A stretch of DNA of 34,481 nt from Nitrososphaera sp. (GTDB lineage: Archaea > Thermoproteota > Nitrososphaeria > Nitrososphaerales > Nitrososphaeraceae), in contig NZ_JACAEH010000013.1 of NCBI RefSeq assembly GCF_013388945.1, positions 1-34,481 of the forward strand. Reading direction: 5' to 3'. Within the stretch, counting starts at the first letter, position 1. Every line of letters starts with the position of its first letter. Made by a program: the position numbers and the translations under genes. The notes beneath the pieces were generated by a model. That model saw only the letters and a list, made by a program, of their open reading frames with translations. It was not told the origin of the DNA and made no database searches. Positions 15,684-23,804 of the stretch are shown here, one piece after another.

Positions 15684-17090
15684 TTGCCTAGCACAGGAAT
15701 AGTAAAGTATCATGTTAAGCTAAAGTTTGAAGTTGATGGTTTGGTCGAGAAGGCCGACATAATCGGTGCGATTTTTGGACAGACCGAAGGCCTGCTCGGA
15801 CCAGAGATGAACCTCAACGAGCTGCAGAAAGTGTCAAAGGTTGGACGAATAGAGGTAAACGTCGAGACGAAGGGAAGCGTGGCAAAGGGCGACGCCCTGA
15901 TACCCATGAGCACCGACATCTCGACGGCCGCGCTCATAGCGGCAGCCATCGAGAGCATCGACAAGGTGGGGCCCTTCCAGGCCAAATTCCAGCTCGTCGG
16001 CATCGACGACATCCGCGCAATCAAGAAGAAGGTCATAGTGGACAGGGCCAAAAAGATAGTACAGGACTGGGCGACTAAGACAATCTCTGAAGGCGAGGAG
16101 ATGTTAAAAGATGTCTACGACGCAAGCAAGCCCGGGAAATTGACCTCCTACGGCAAGGCCCAGCTTGCGTGCGGGACAGGCGTTTTTGATTCAGAGTGGA
16201 TAATCCTCGTAGAAGGCAGGGCAGACGTCATCAACCTGCTGCGCGCCGGCTACGACAACGCCATTGCAATCGAAGGCGCCAGGATTGACGAGACCGTCGT
16301 CAAGCTGACCGAGGGCAAGAAGGTCATAGCCTTCCTCGACGGCGACAGGGCTGGCGACCTCATCCTGAAAGAGCTTGCCGGAGTCGTGAAAATAGACAAG
16401 GTGCTTCGCGCGCCGACCGGCAGGGAAGTCGAGGAGTGCACGCCGCTAGAGATTACCGAGATACTGAAGGACGCGTATTCCGAAGTCCCGCAGCCGCGGG
16501 TTGAAGCGCCGGTGCAAGAAGAGCGCAGGCACGAGCGCCGCGACAGGGACGACAGGGGTGACCGTGGCTATCGCGACCGCGGACGTGGCGGCAGGTACCG
16601 CGACCGCGGCGGATACCGCGACCGCGACTACCGCGGAGGAGGCGGATACCGCGACCGCGGCGGATACGGAGACCGCGAAAGGGGCGACTATGAAAGGCCA
16701 CGCGAAGAGTACGCGCCTGCACCCGAAGCCGAACCTGTGCAGGCTCCAGTCACGCCGGGCCAGCCGTCTGCAGCAGCGGCAAACGACGCGCCGGAAGTGC
16801 TGACGGCAATCCGCGACGTGTACCCGCAGATAAACGAGACGCTCGAGGCTGTGATCCTCGACGGCTCGATGAAGCAGCTGCTGAAAGTTCCGGTATCCGA
16901 GGTAATCAAGAGGCTCGACACGGCAGAAGGCGCCAAGTACCTGGTGATAGACGGAATCGTCACCCAGCGACTGGTCGATGCAGCCGACAAGGCCGGCATC
17001 GAGTACATCGTGGGGCACAGGACTACAGGCGTCACCAAGGCAGCCGAGATAAAGGTCAGGACTTTTGGCGACGTGGGCATCACGAACTAA
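15684..17090 (+). CDS. dnaG: Archaeal DnaG primase with RG-rich insert
   Basis: A 468-residue archaeal DnaG, a TOPRIM protein with primase activity that also associates with the archaeal exosome. The N-terminal region (about 1-165) and TOPRIM domain (E177 in ILVEGRADV, D219 and D221 in AFLDGDRAGD) match the family. Residues about 281-340 form an Arg/Gly/Asp/Tyr-rich low-complexity insert, followed by a Pro/Ala linker and a conserved C-terminal domain (from about 362). The insert helps explain why the protein is longer than many archaeal DnaG proteins. The start is TTG at 15684, since the next residues (STGIVKYHVKLKFEVDG) are the expected N-terminus. The stop is followed immediately by the ATG of the riboflavin kinase gene, so the two are probably cotranscribed. 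Confidence 0.93.
   Translation: MPSTGIVKYHVKLKFEVDGLVEKADIIGAIFGQTEGLLGPEMNLNELQKVSKVGRIEVNVETKGSVAKGDALIPMSTDISTAALIAAAIESIDKVGPFQAKFQLVGIDDIRAIKKKVIVDRAKKIVQDWATKTISEGEEMLKDVYDASKPGKLTSYGKAQLACGTGVFDSEWIILVEGRADVINLLRAGYDNAIAIEGARIDETVVKLTEGKKVIAFLDGDRAGDLILKELAGVVKIDKVLRAPTGREVEECTPLEITEILKDAYSEVPQPRVEAPVQEERRHERRDRDDRGDRGYRDRGRGGRYRDRGGYRDRDYRGGGGYRDRGGYGDRERGDYERPREEYAPAPEAEPVQAPVTPGQPSAAAANDAPEVLTAIRDVYPQINETLEAVILDGSMKQLLKVPVSEVIKRLDTAEGAKYLVIDGIVTQRLVDAADKAGIEYIVGHRTTGVTKAAEIKVRTFGDVGITN
16524..16703 (+). repeat. Degenerate repeat encoding the RG-rich segment of DnaG
   Basis: Inside dnaG the unit TACCGCGACCGCGGCGGA recurs imperfectly between about 16567 and 16680. It encodes repeats of the form YRDRGG (for example YRDRG, RYRDRGGYRDRD, GYRDRGGYGD). 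The DNA is very GC-rich and internally repetitive, so its copy number may vary between strains. Confidence 0.8.
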
Positions 17091-17777
17091 ATGCCGGAGA
17101 TAAAGCTTCAGCACATACTGACCCTGGTGCAGCTCCTTGCCAAGGGGGCGCGCCACAACTTTGTAGAAGTCACTACGGGCGGCCTTGGCAAGAACATCGG
17201 CAGGTCGCAGCAGGCCGCGTCAAAGCACCTGCTCGACCTGGAGACAGAAGGCTACATAGAGCGCGTCAGGCGGGGCCAAAAGTTCGCAGTCCGCGTGACT
17301 GACAAGGGCTTTTCTGAAATAGAGAACCTGTTTGCGTCGCTGAAGTCCGCGCTCGAGTCGGCGCCTGCCTCAATAGACTTTGAAGGAACAGTCGTATCGG
17401 GGATGGGCGAGGGCGCCTACTACATGTCACTTGAAGGCTACAGGAAGCAGTTCAAGGAGAAGCTGGGCTACGAGCCGTACCCCGGGACGCTCAACGTAAG
17501 GCTTGTAGACCCGCTGTACATGACTGCCCGGCGCGAGCTTGGCAGGCATCCTTCAATATTCGTCGACGGCTTTAGCGACGGCACAAGGACGTACGGCTGG
17601 GTCAAGTGCTACCGCGCTACAATCGACGGGGTGGAAAACGCTGCCGCCCTTGTGCTGGAGCGCACGCACTACGACGACAGCATGCTTGAAGTGATAGCGC
17701 CTGTTTCGATAAAAGATTCAGCCGGCATCAAGGTGGGCGATAAGGTGAAGGTGCGCGTCCAGATTCAGATGCCGTAG
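17091..17777 (+). CDS. ribK: CTP-dependent riboflavin kinase with N-terminal HTH (RibK/RbkR-like)
   Basis: A 228-residue protein converting riboflavin to FMN with CTP. Residues about 1-80 form a winged helix-turn-helix (GRSQQAASKHLLDLETEGYI then RRGQKFAVRVTDKG). The kinase domain from about 95 shows GTVVSGMGEGAYYMSLEGY and YEPYPGTLNVRL, the characteristic archaeal RibK motifs. Fused HTH-RibK proteins are known in archaea as RbkR, where the HTH also represses riboflavin genes; whether this one regulates is not shown here. The ATG follows the dnaG stop directly. The 3' end overlaps the convergent FAD synthase gene by 13 bp. Confidence 0.92.
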   Translation: MPEIKLQHILTLVQLLAKGARHNFVEVTTGGLGKNIGRSQQAASKHLLDLETEGYIERVRRGQKFAVRVTDKGFSEIENLFASLKSALESAPASIDFEGTVVSGMGEGAYYMSLEGYRKQFKEKLGYEPYPGTLNVRLVDPLYMTARRELGRHPSIFVDGFSDGTRTYGWVKCYRATIDGVENAAALVLERTHYDDSMLEVIAPVSIKDSAGIKVGDKVKVRVQIQMP

Positions 17778-18391
17778 ATGGTGTCGCCAAGCTCTTCTTT
17801 CATCTTGGAGCTTTTGGAACCCGGAATAGGCGTCGAGAGCCTTATGACCTGCACGTCGAGGTTGCGCTTCTTGCAGTTTTCAGCGACGTCCTTTTCGCTG
17901 TGCGCCTGGTCGTAGCCAAGGGCTATGACGTTTGGCCTGACGTACTCGACTGTGTCATAAAGCGTGCCCTCCCTGCCAATGAGCGCAAGGTCGACAAAGC
18001 CAAGCGACTCGACAAGCTCCTTTCGCAGCGCCTCGTCGTGGTAGATCTTGCGGTCCTTCTTGATCTTTTGCGCGGTGGCCGTCCTTGCTATTACTACCAC
18101 AAGCACGTCGCCTGCTTCTTTTGCGGCCTTGAGCGTGTGTATGTGGCCGGGGTGTATAAGGTCAAACACTCCGCCCACAAGCACGACTTTGAGCGCGTCG
18201 CGCCCTATGAATGTCAGTTTTGTATGGTCTGCCTTTTCGACCATGCCCATCTTTGCAAGCCTGGCAATCCGCTCGTCAAAGAATTCCTTGCTCACCGCAA
18301 GCTTTGACTTTAGCCGCTCGTACGCAGGTATCGAGGGCTCTAGCGCGCTTGCGTAAAGGGAAGCGAGGACTGCCTTGTCTACCGGATCCAT
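17765..18391 (-). CDS. ribL: FAD synthase RibL with N-terminal winged helix
   Basis: A 208-residue archaeal FAD synthase, a nucleotidyltransferase adenylating FMN to FAD. The catalytic HxGH motif is in GGVFDLIHPGH (H80, H83), and the second nucleotide-binding element is near STPIPGSKSSKM. The domain begins at about residue 67; residues 1-65 (AVLASLYASAL through MGMVEKADHTKL) look like a winged-helix domain, which is extra compared with the roughly 150-residue stand-alone RibL. It converges with ribK, so consecutive steps of flavin-cofactor synthesis face each other. A TATA-like TTTATAGCG lies near 18433. A cytidylyltransferase of the glycerol-3-phosphate type is the alternative. Confidence 0.88.
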   Translation of the reverse strand: MDPVDKAVLASLYASALEPSIPAYERLKSKLAVSKEFFDERIARLAKMGMVEKADHTKLTFIGRDALKVVLVGGVFDLIHPGHIHTLKAAKEAGDVLVVVIARTATAQKIKKDRKIYHDEALRKELVESLGFVDLALIGREGTLYDTVEYVRPNVIALGYDQAHSEKDVAENCKKRNLDVQVIRLSTPIPGSKSSKMKEELGDTIYGI

Positions 18392-18445
18392 CTATATCCC
18401 GTGGCAGTGGTTGTGGGTCTGCATATCGCTATAAATCATTCGCAA

Positions 18446-19483
18446 CTATTTCCTTGCAATGTAATAGTGGTTGAATATGTCGCCGTCAATGTTCTTTATC
18501 TCTACGTTGCCAAAGCCTGCCTGGCTTAGCATCTCCAATGCCTTCTGCCTGCCCCAAACTGTGCCCAGGCCATCGCCTCCGTAGGCAAGAGATACCGTCA
18601 TGCAGTGCATTGTCGAGATGGTATAGAGCGTAGGCGCGAGCGGGTTCTCCATGTTTTCATGCAGGTTGCTCGACGCGGCGATGTCTGCCATCAGAAAAAC
18701 GCCGTCCTTGCGGAGCGCCCTGCTTATCCCCTTCAGGACCTTTGCCGGCTTTGCCTGGTCGTGTATCGTGTCAAACGCTGTTATCAGGTCAAACCTGCTT
18801 TTGTCTTCGAGCTTGGCGGCGTCTGCAATCTTGAAGTGGGCGTTTGCAAGCTTCATCTTTTTTGCCTCCGCCCTTGCGGCCGCTATGCCGTCGCGCGAAA
18901 TGTCGTAGCCATAGAACCTGCTTTTTGGAAACGCCCTTGCCATGAGGTTTATGCCGTGGCCTCCGCCGCAGCCCACGTCAAGCACATCGACGCCTTCTCT
19001 CAGTCTGTCGGCCATGCCTGTGAGGGGCAGTATCTGGTCGACAAGCCTTGCGTCAAAGACGCGCGCAGTCTCTTCTGCCTGGAGCTCCTGGAATTTCGGG
19101 TACGCCGAATAGGGAACCCCGCCGCCCCTGCGGAAGCACTCCACTATCCTGTCCTCCACGTTTCCCATGAGCGCAATGTACTGCGCAAGCATGGACAGGT
19201 TGTCGATTCCTGCAGCGCGGGTCAGGACGGCAGCGTGCTCCGGCGGCAGCCTGTACTTGCCGGTTGCAGCGTCGTACTCTACAATCCTGCCAGTCACCAT
19301 GCCGCCGAGCCACTCGCGCACATAGCGCTCGTTCAGCTTTGCAGCCTTTGCAATCTCTTGGCTTGTCGCAGGCTCCATCCTGGACATGGCGTCAAAGAGG
19401 CCCGTCCTGTGGCCGATGCTTGTCATGAGGCAGAGCATGCCGTCGTTTAAAATCGAGAGCATCCTTTCGGGAAAGTTTGCCAT
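18446..19483 (-). CDS. SAM-dependent methyltransferase with N-terminal winged helix
   Basis: A 345-residue class I methyltransferase. The N-terminal part (about 1-90: LMTSIGHRTGLFDAM, TSQEIAKAAKLNERYVREWL) is the winged-helix dimerisation domain found in O-methyltransferase-like enzymes. Motif I is VLDVGCGGGHG at about 167-177, followed by FYGYDIS and the FDLITAFDTIHDQAKP acidic loop. It resembles the Rv2258c-type family, whose substrates are largely unknown. I chose the ATG at 19483 (MANFPERML); the frame runs upstream to 19531, but that extension overlaps the divergent promoter. Substrate not predictable from sequence. Confidence 0.85.
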   Translation of the reverse strand: MANFPERMLSILNDGMLCLMTSIGHRTGLFDAMSRMEPATSQEIAKAAKLNERYVREWLGGMVTGRIVEYDAATGKYRLPPEHAAVLTRAAGIDNLSMLAQYIALMGNVEDRIVECFRRGGGVPYSAYPKFQELQAEETARVFDARLVDQILPLTGMADRLREGVDVLDVGCGGGHGINLMARAFPKSRFYGYDISRDGIAAARAEAKKMKLANAHFKIADAAKLEDKSRFDLITAFDTIHDQAKPAKVLKGISRALRKDGVFLMADIAASSNLHENMENPLAPTLYTISTMHCMTVSLAYGGDGLGTVWGRQKALEMLSQAGFGNVEIKNIDGDIFNHYYIARK

Positions 19484-19550
19484 GACCTGACAGCGTCGAT
19501 TGTGGCAAATAAGCCTTAAGCAAATAAGCAACCTGCGCCATCAATATCCG

Positions 19551-20735
19551 TTGTCCACGCCGGCAGAGATAAAGCGCCGCCTTGAGCAGAACTGGCTCGA
19601 GTTTCTGAAGGCAAACTCTGCCAAGCTGTCGATGGACTCGCTTGACGGCTCAAGCCCGCCCTCGGTTTTCGTCGGAAGGTACGGCTACCCGAAGGTCAGG
19701 GTCGGGCCCATGATACCGCCCGTGCACGGCGACACCACTGCATACGACAAGAGCGAGATGTGGGTCGGAAAGAGCCTCGAAGAGATTGCCAATTTCAGGC
19801 TGTCGCTTGTCAGGGGCGTGTCAAGCCTGAGCGTGGGGCAGACTGAAGGCCGCTACATTGAACAACTGCAGGAGCTTGCCATGTCCGAGAGGCCTGCAGA
19901 GAGCGAGGCCACGTTTGAAAAGAGGCCGCTTGCAGACACCGACCTTGCACGGGAATTGAGGCTGAACAGCGAGGCCGCGCCGTTCGGGCCTGCCGCCCCG
20001 ATAAAGACGTTCAAGGCGTCGTCGCTTTCTGCAGACCAGAAGATAGAGGCCGCGTTTTACGACGGCGACATGAAGGCGGCAGACGCCGTCATCGAATTGT
20101 ATGAAAAAGGAGTCGAGTCAAGCAGGATACACAGAGTGCTTTCTGTCGGCATGCTTGGCGTGAAAAAGAACCGCAAGCTGGTGCCCACGCGCTGGAGCAT
20201 AACTGCTACCGACGACATGATATCTGCCAGGCTTGTCAAACAGAACGAGACAAACGCCGAGATAACCTTCCACGAGGTCAGGCAGTTCTCCCACCTTGGC
20301 AACTACTACTCTGTCATACTGGTGCCTGACAGCGTGTGGAGCTTTGAGATGATAGAGTCTTGGTACGCCGGCGACGGCAAGATGGCAGTTGGAGCCGACT
20401 ACGAGGACGCAAGGGGGCTTGACCACTACCCCTCTATTGCAGGCGCGTACTTTGCGGCCAGGCTTGCAGTCGCCGAGCACCTGTCAAAAAGGAACAGAAA
20501 ATCCGCCGCGCTTGTTCTTCGCGAAATCCATCCCGAGTACGTGATGCCAGTCGGTGTGTGGCAGATACGGGAGGGCGTGCGCGAAGCCATGAAAAAACCG
20601 GCGGCAAACTTTGACTCGCTTGAAAGCGCGCTTGCGTTTGCCTGCTCTACGATGTCGCAGTCAAAGACAGAAATAACACGGCACAGCCAGATGTGCAGGT
20701 CGCTCAGGTCGCAGACTAGGATAACTGATTTCTGA
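19551..20735 (+). CDS. nreA: NreA-family DNA repair protein with C-terminal PIP motif
   Basis: A 394-residue member of the archaeal Nre family. Nre proteins bind PCNA and are linked to repair of DNA damage alongside the nucleotide excision pathway. Family hallmarks seen: PSVFVGRYGYPKVRVGPM, the ALADTDLARELRLN-like stretch, a VKKNRKLVPTRWSITATDD segment, and a tail that ends QTRITDF, a PCNA-interacting (QxxIxxF) motif at the very C-terminus. I place the start at TTG 19551 (MSTPAEIKRRLEQNW), with TTAAGCAAATAAG upstream; an in-frame TTG at 19500 would add 17 residues. The Cys cluster found at the N-terminus of some euryarchaeal Nre proteins is absent. It is divergent from the methyltransferase gene. 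Confidence 0.85.
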   Translation: MSTPAEIKRRLEQNWLEFLKANSAKLSMDSLDGSSPPSVFVGRYGYPKVRVGPMIPPVHGDTTAYDKSEMWVGKSLEEIANFRLSLVRGVSSLSVGQTEGRYIEQLQELAMSERPAESEATFEKRPLADTDLARELRLNSEAAPFGPAAPIKTFKASSLSADQKIEAAFYDGDMKAADAVIELYEKGVESSRIHRVLSVGMLGVKKNRKLVPTRWSITATDDMISARLVKQNETNAEITFHEVRQFSHLGNYYSVILVPDSVWSFEMIESWYAGDGKMAVGADYEDARGLDHYPSIAGAYFAARLAVAEHLSKRNRKSAALVLREIHPEYVMPVGVWQIREGVREAMKKPAANFDSLESALAFACSTMSQSKTEITRHSQMCRSLRSQTRITDF

Positions 20736-20773
20736 CGCAAAGGGTCATATACTTCTGGAGAGAAGTCATGCCG

Positions 20774-21067
20774 ATGAGCGACACGCTTCCAGAAGGCGTC
20801 AAGTTTGTTGTCCCGATAAAGCCTGTAGAAAAGTCAGTCAAGATAACCGACAAGGCCAAGGCCGAGCTCCAGAGCTCCGGCATGATGGACGAGAAGGGCA
20901 AGCTGAAGATAAAAGGCGTGAGCCCCAAGATGATAAAGCGCATGAAGCTGGAGGCAGTCGACTGCCCGGTGCTGAAGCAGGACGTCGGGTTCCTGCAGTG
21001 CTACGTCTGCAAGAATTTCCACAGCAGGGTCTCCGGCCAGGTGTACTGCAAGGGCGAGCCGCTGTAG
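20774..21067 (+). CDS. Small hypothetical protein with four cysteines
   Basis: A 97-residue protein, lysine-rich, with the C-terminal pattern DCPVLK...CYVCKNFHSR...VYCKGEPL. Its four Cys (C-x11-C-x2-C-x12-C) could hold zinc. I chose ATG 20774 because CATATAC near 20749 is 25 bp upstream, fitting a leaderless mRNA. An in-frame ATG at 20768, six bases earlier, has GGAG at 20757-20760 and is equally possible. It lies between nreA and proS on the same strand. The family is not recognised. Confidence 0.72.
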   Translation: MSDTLPEGVKFVVPIKPVEKSVKITDKAKAELQSSGMMDEKGKLKIKGVSPKMIKRMKLEAVDCPVLKQDVGFLQCYVCKNFHSRVSGQVYCKGEPL

Positions 21068-21074
21068 CGCAAAA

Positions 21075-21084
21075 CTTCATAAAC
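21075..21084 (+). promoter_or_regulatory. Putative TATA box of proS
   Basis: CTTCATAAAC is centred about 28 bp before the TTG start of proS, which has no Shine-Dalgarno. This supports a leaderless transcript and the TTG start. Confidence 0.45.
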
Positions 21085-21107
21085 CCTCCGGCGTTGTTTG
21101 CAGTTAA

Positions 21108-22556
21108 TTGAGCTCTCCAAAGGAAGCAGTCGGCATTACGGTCAAAAAGAGCGAAGACTTTAGCGAGTGGTACACGCAGGTGGTGCTCAAGGCCGGCCTT
21201 GCCGACTATGCGCCGGTAAAGGGCTTTATCGTGCTTCGGCCTTACGGCTATGCCATCTGGGAGTCTATCCGCGACCTGCTTGACCGGCGCTTCAAGGAGA
21301 CGGGCCACCAGAACGGCTTTCTGCCTGTCCTGATACCTGAGAGCCTGCTCTCAAAGGAGGAGGACCACTTTGCCGGCTTTACTCCTGAGGTGTTCTGGGT
21401 GACAAAGGCCGGCGGAAACGACGTCGGCGAAAAACTCGCGCTGCGCCCGACATCAGAGACGCTTGCGTATTCGATATTTGCAAAGTGGATAACAAGCTAC
21501 CGCGATCTGCCGTTGAAGATAAACTTCTGGAACTCTGCTCTTCGCGCTGAGATCAAGGCCACCAAGCCGTTTGTCCGCACGTCAGAGTTCCTCTGGCAGG
21601 AAGGCCACACCGTGCACGCGACAGCACAGGAGGCCGAGCAGGAGGTCATGACCATCCTTGACATCTACCGGGAGCTGATAGAAGATTACTTGGCAGTGCC
21701 TGCAATCCGGGGCTTCAAGAGCGACAAGGAAAAGTTTGTCGGCGCAGAATACACGATGACGCTTGAGGGCATGATGGCAGACGGAAAGGCGCTGCAGATG
21801 GGCACGTCGCACCACCTAGGCCAGAACTTTTCAAAGCCTTTTGAGATAAAGTACTTGGGCAAGGACACGAAAGAGCACTTTGCCTGGCAGACTTCTTGGG
21901 GCGTTTCGTGGAGGCTGATAGGCGCGCTCATAATGGTGCACGGCGACGACAAGGGGCTGATAATCCCGCCAAGAGTCGCGCCGGTGCAGGTTGTCATAGT
22001 CCCGATACACAAGGACAAGGACGCCGCGCTTGTCAAGGGCAAGGCGGCAGAAATAGCGCAGGAGCTGAAGAAGGCAGGCATCAGGGCGCACGTCGACGAC
22101 AGGGACGAGTACACGTCGGGCTGGAAGTTCAACGAGTGGGAGATGAAAGGAGTTCCATTGCGCATCAACATAGGCACCCGCGACATCGAGAAGGGCGTGC
22201 TCGAGTTTGTGAGACGCGACAACCGGGAAAAGGCACAGCACGAGCAGTCCAAGCTGGTCGACGTTACAAACGACCTGCTCGGCAAGGTCCAGCAAAAACT
22301 CTACGAAAATGCAAGGACAATACTCAACGGGTTCATGAGCAGGCCGGCGACCTATGACGACTTTAAAGCAGCGATAGATAAAGGCGGCTTTGCCGCGGCC
22401 GGCTGGTGCACGGCGCAAGAGTGCGAGCTGAAGATAAAGGACGAAACCGGAGCGGACATTCGCGTCATACCATTTGACCAGGAAGGCAAACCTGACAGGT
22501 GCATATACTGCGGCGAGCCTGCGAAAAAGCTGGCCTTTTTCGGAAGGGCATACTAA
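21108..22556 (+). CDS. proS: Prolyl-tRNA synthetase, archaeal/eukaryotic type
   Basis: A 482-residue class II synthetase charging tRNA-Pro. Seen: the N-terminal catalytic domain (SEDFSEWYTQVVLKAGLADY, KGFIVLRPYGYAIWE), motif 2 region (LRPTSETLAYSIF, FVRTSEFLWQEGHTVHA), motif 3 (SWGVSWRLIGALIMVHGDDKG), an anticodon-binding domain, and the extra C-terminal zinc domain with Cys in WCTAQEC and DRCIYCGE, ending FFGRAY. This is the short form without the bacterial editing insert. Length and motif order are typical. It starts with TTG at 21108. Confidence 0.97.
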   Translation: MSSPKEAVGITVKKSEDFSEWYTQVVLKAGLADYAPVKGFIVLRPYGYAIWESIRDLLDRRFKETGHQNGFLPVLIPESLLSKEEDHFAGFTPEVFWVTKAGGNDVGEKLALRPTSETLAYSIFAKWITSYRDLPLKINFWNSALRAEIKATKPFVRTSEFLWQEGHTVHATAQEAEQEVMTILDIYRELIEDYLAVPAIRGFKSDKEKFVGAEYTMTLEGMMADGKALQMGTSHHLGQNFSKPFEIKYLGKDTKEHFAWQTSWGVSWRLIGALIMVHGDDKGLIIPPRVAPVQVVIVPIHKDKDAALVKGKAAEIAQELKKAGIRAHVDDRDEYTSGWKFNEWEMKGVPLRINIGTRDIEKGVLEFVRRDNREKAQHEQSKLVDVTNDLLGKVQQKLYENARTILNGFMSRPATYDDFKAAIDKGGFAAAGWCTAQECELKIKDETGADIRVIPFDQEGKPDRCIYCGEPAKKLAFFGRAY

Positions 22557-22583
22557 TAAAGGAAAGGCTTTGACCTAGTCCAG

Positions 22584-23225
22584 TTGGTCAGCATCGGGGA
22601 CCTGTTCCCCTTCGACAATGAGCTTGGGTATCTCAGCATACTGCTCATCAGCTTTGTCGGAAGCATAGTCGTGTTCATCCCAATACCGTACGCCCCGGTG
22701 CTCCTGGCTGCCGCCATCAGCGACAAGCTCGACCCGCACCTGATAGCAGTTTCAAGCGCGGCAGGCGCAGTCATAGCAAAGACGATAATCTTTTTCGCAA
22801 GCTACTATGGCCGAAACCTGCTCAGCACAAAGACAAGAAAACGCATGCTGCCGCTGCAGAGGCTTGTCAGCCGGTACGGCTGGCCCGGCGCGTTTATAGC
22901 CGCCGCGACGCCGGTCCCGGACGACGTCGTCTACATACCGCTTGGCCTTGCCAAGTACAGCCCGTGGAAGTTCGTGACTGCCACTTTTGCGGGCAAGTTT
23001 GCAATGAACGAGGCAATAGTGTGGAGCGCAATCCTGCTTGGCAGGCCGCTTGTGGAAGACGTGGTCACAAACACGCAGGACACGCTGACGCTTGTAGTTC
23101 TCACGGTGGCAAGCGTCGCCATCATGGGATTGGTGATATACTACTCGCTCAGGATAGACTGGGGCAAGATAATAGGCAAGTGGTTCCCGTGGGCCGTCAA
23201 GGACGACGACGAGGAAGAAACCTAG
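22584..23225 (+). CDS. VTT/DedA-family membrane protein
   Basis: A 213-residue membrane protein of the VTT (SNARE-associated, DedA-like) family. Hydrophobic segments occur near residues 15-35, 38-72, 100-115, 130-155 and 170-190. The sequence PIPYAPVLLAAAISDKL and the AATPVPDDVVYIPLGLAKY turn match the reentrant loops of this family, some members of which scramble or transport lipids. The C-terminus is acidic (DDDEEET). The start is TTG at 22584, 27 bp after the proS stop, possibly cotranscribed. Its stop codon overlaps that of the convergent gene in CTAG. Confidence 0.8.
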   Translation: MVSIGDLFPFDNELGYLSILLISFVGSIVVFIPIPYAPVLLAAAISDKLDPHLIAVSSAAGAVIAKTIIFFASYYGRNLLSTKTRKRMLPLQRLVSRYGWPGAFIAAATPVPDDVVYIPLGLAKYSPWKFVTATFAGKFAMNEAIVWSAILLGRPLVEDVVTNTQDTLTLVVLTVASVAIMGLVIYYSLRIDWGKIIGKWFPWAVKDDDEEET

Positions 23226-23521
23226 GCCTTTCTGTCAGAGTCTACCCCGCGCTTTAGCTCGATCTCGACATAGTCCTCTTCCATGCCAGTCACGCAGTCG
23301 GTGACCACCGGAAGCACGGGCTGGAAGCGTATCTGGCCTGCGGGGACCCTTCCTTCCTTCTGCAGCATGCGCAGCTTGCCCTCGATTCCTGCCCTGTGGT
23401 CGTCGCACACGACTGCCACCATGTACTCGCCGTCGCTGGAATGGACAGAGACAACCTGCGTCGGCGGCAGCCTGCACTCCACGCCGTCCACCTTCACGGA
23501 GCACGACTCGGGCAAAAGCAC
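23222..23521 (-). CDS. Hypothetical protein, 99 residues
   Basis: A short soluble protein not recognised as any family. It has a strand-rich pattern (VSVHSSDGEYMVAVVCDDHRAGIEGKLRMLQKEGRVPAG) and several Cys. The GTG start at 23521 has GTTTTATACC centred 25 bp upstream on the minus strand, a good archaeal promoter for a leaderless transcript, which is the main reason to believe it is real. It shares a CTAG stop overlap with the VTT protein gene. Confidence 0.62.
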   Translation of the reverse strand: MLLPESCSVKVDGVECRLPPTQVVSVHSSDGEYMVAVVCDDHRAGIEGKLRMLQKEGRVPAGQIRFQPVLPVVTDCVTGMEEDYVEIELKRGVDSDRKA

Positions 23522-23541
23522 GGATGCGACTTGTCGTGCTC

Positions 23542-23607
23542 GGTATAAAACCTGTACGACCAGTCTGCACTTTTGTCAGGTAATCTCAGAAATTTAGTTT
23601 ATAAAAC
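23542..23607. promoter_or_regulatory. Divergent TATA boxes, 23222-23521 gene / zinc-ribbon gene
   Basis: GTTTTATACC (minus strand, 23542-23551) lies 25 bp before the GTG at 23521. TTTATAAAAC (plus strand, 23598-23607) lies about 28 bp before the ATG at 23631. Both fit leaderless promoters of small genes. Confidence 0.5.
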
Positions 23608-23630
23608 GGTACTGCAGCCATGCTGGTGTA

Positions 23631-23804
23631 ATGGGGAGTCGAAGAAGAAAGACCAGCGCCCGGCCGATGAAAAAGACCGCCATGGTTGACGGCAGGTGTC
23701 CCAAGTGCACGACGATTGTCAAGTTCAAGGTTTCAGGGCCCGTGGGCGACGAGATCTACGAATGCACCGGCTGCATGTCCAAGTTCCACATAAACGACCT
23801 TTAA
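23631..23804 (+). CDS. 57-residue zinc-ribbon protein, Elf1-like
   Basis: Read directly from the sequence: ATG at 23631, TAA at 23802. The N-terminus is strongly basic (MGSRRRKTSARPMKK) and is followed by a zinc ribbon with C23-x2-C26 (RCPKC) and C45-x2-C48 (ECTGC). The basic MGxRRRK start followed by a four-Cys ribbon is the plan of the eukaryotic and archaeal elongation factor Elf1, but this protein is shorter, so the name is tentative. A strong TATA-like box lies 28 bp upstream. It converges on smc; the two stop codons overlap in TTAA. Confidence 0.78.
   Translation: MGSRRRKTSARPMKKTAMVDGRCPKCTTIVKFKVSGPVGDEIYECTGCMSKFHINDL

Noticed and set aside
16446-17156. Long minus-strand frame antisense to dnaG
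   Set aside because: Arises from the GC-rich repeat and biased codons of dnaG; its translation is low-complexity Ala/Val/Arg.
18605-19450. 281-codon plus-strand frame antisense to the methyltransferase gene
   Set aside because: No domain visible, while the minus strand encodes a clear SAM-binding motif and winged helix.
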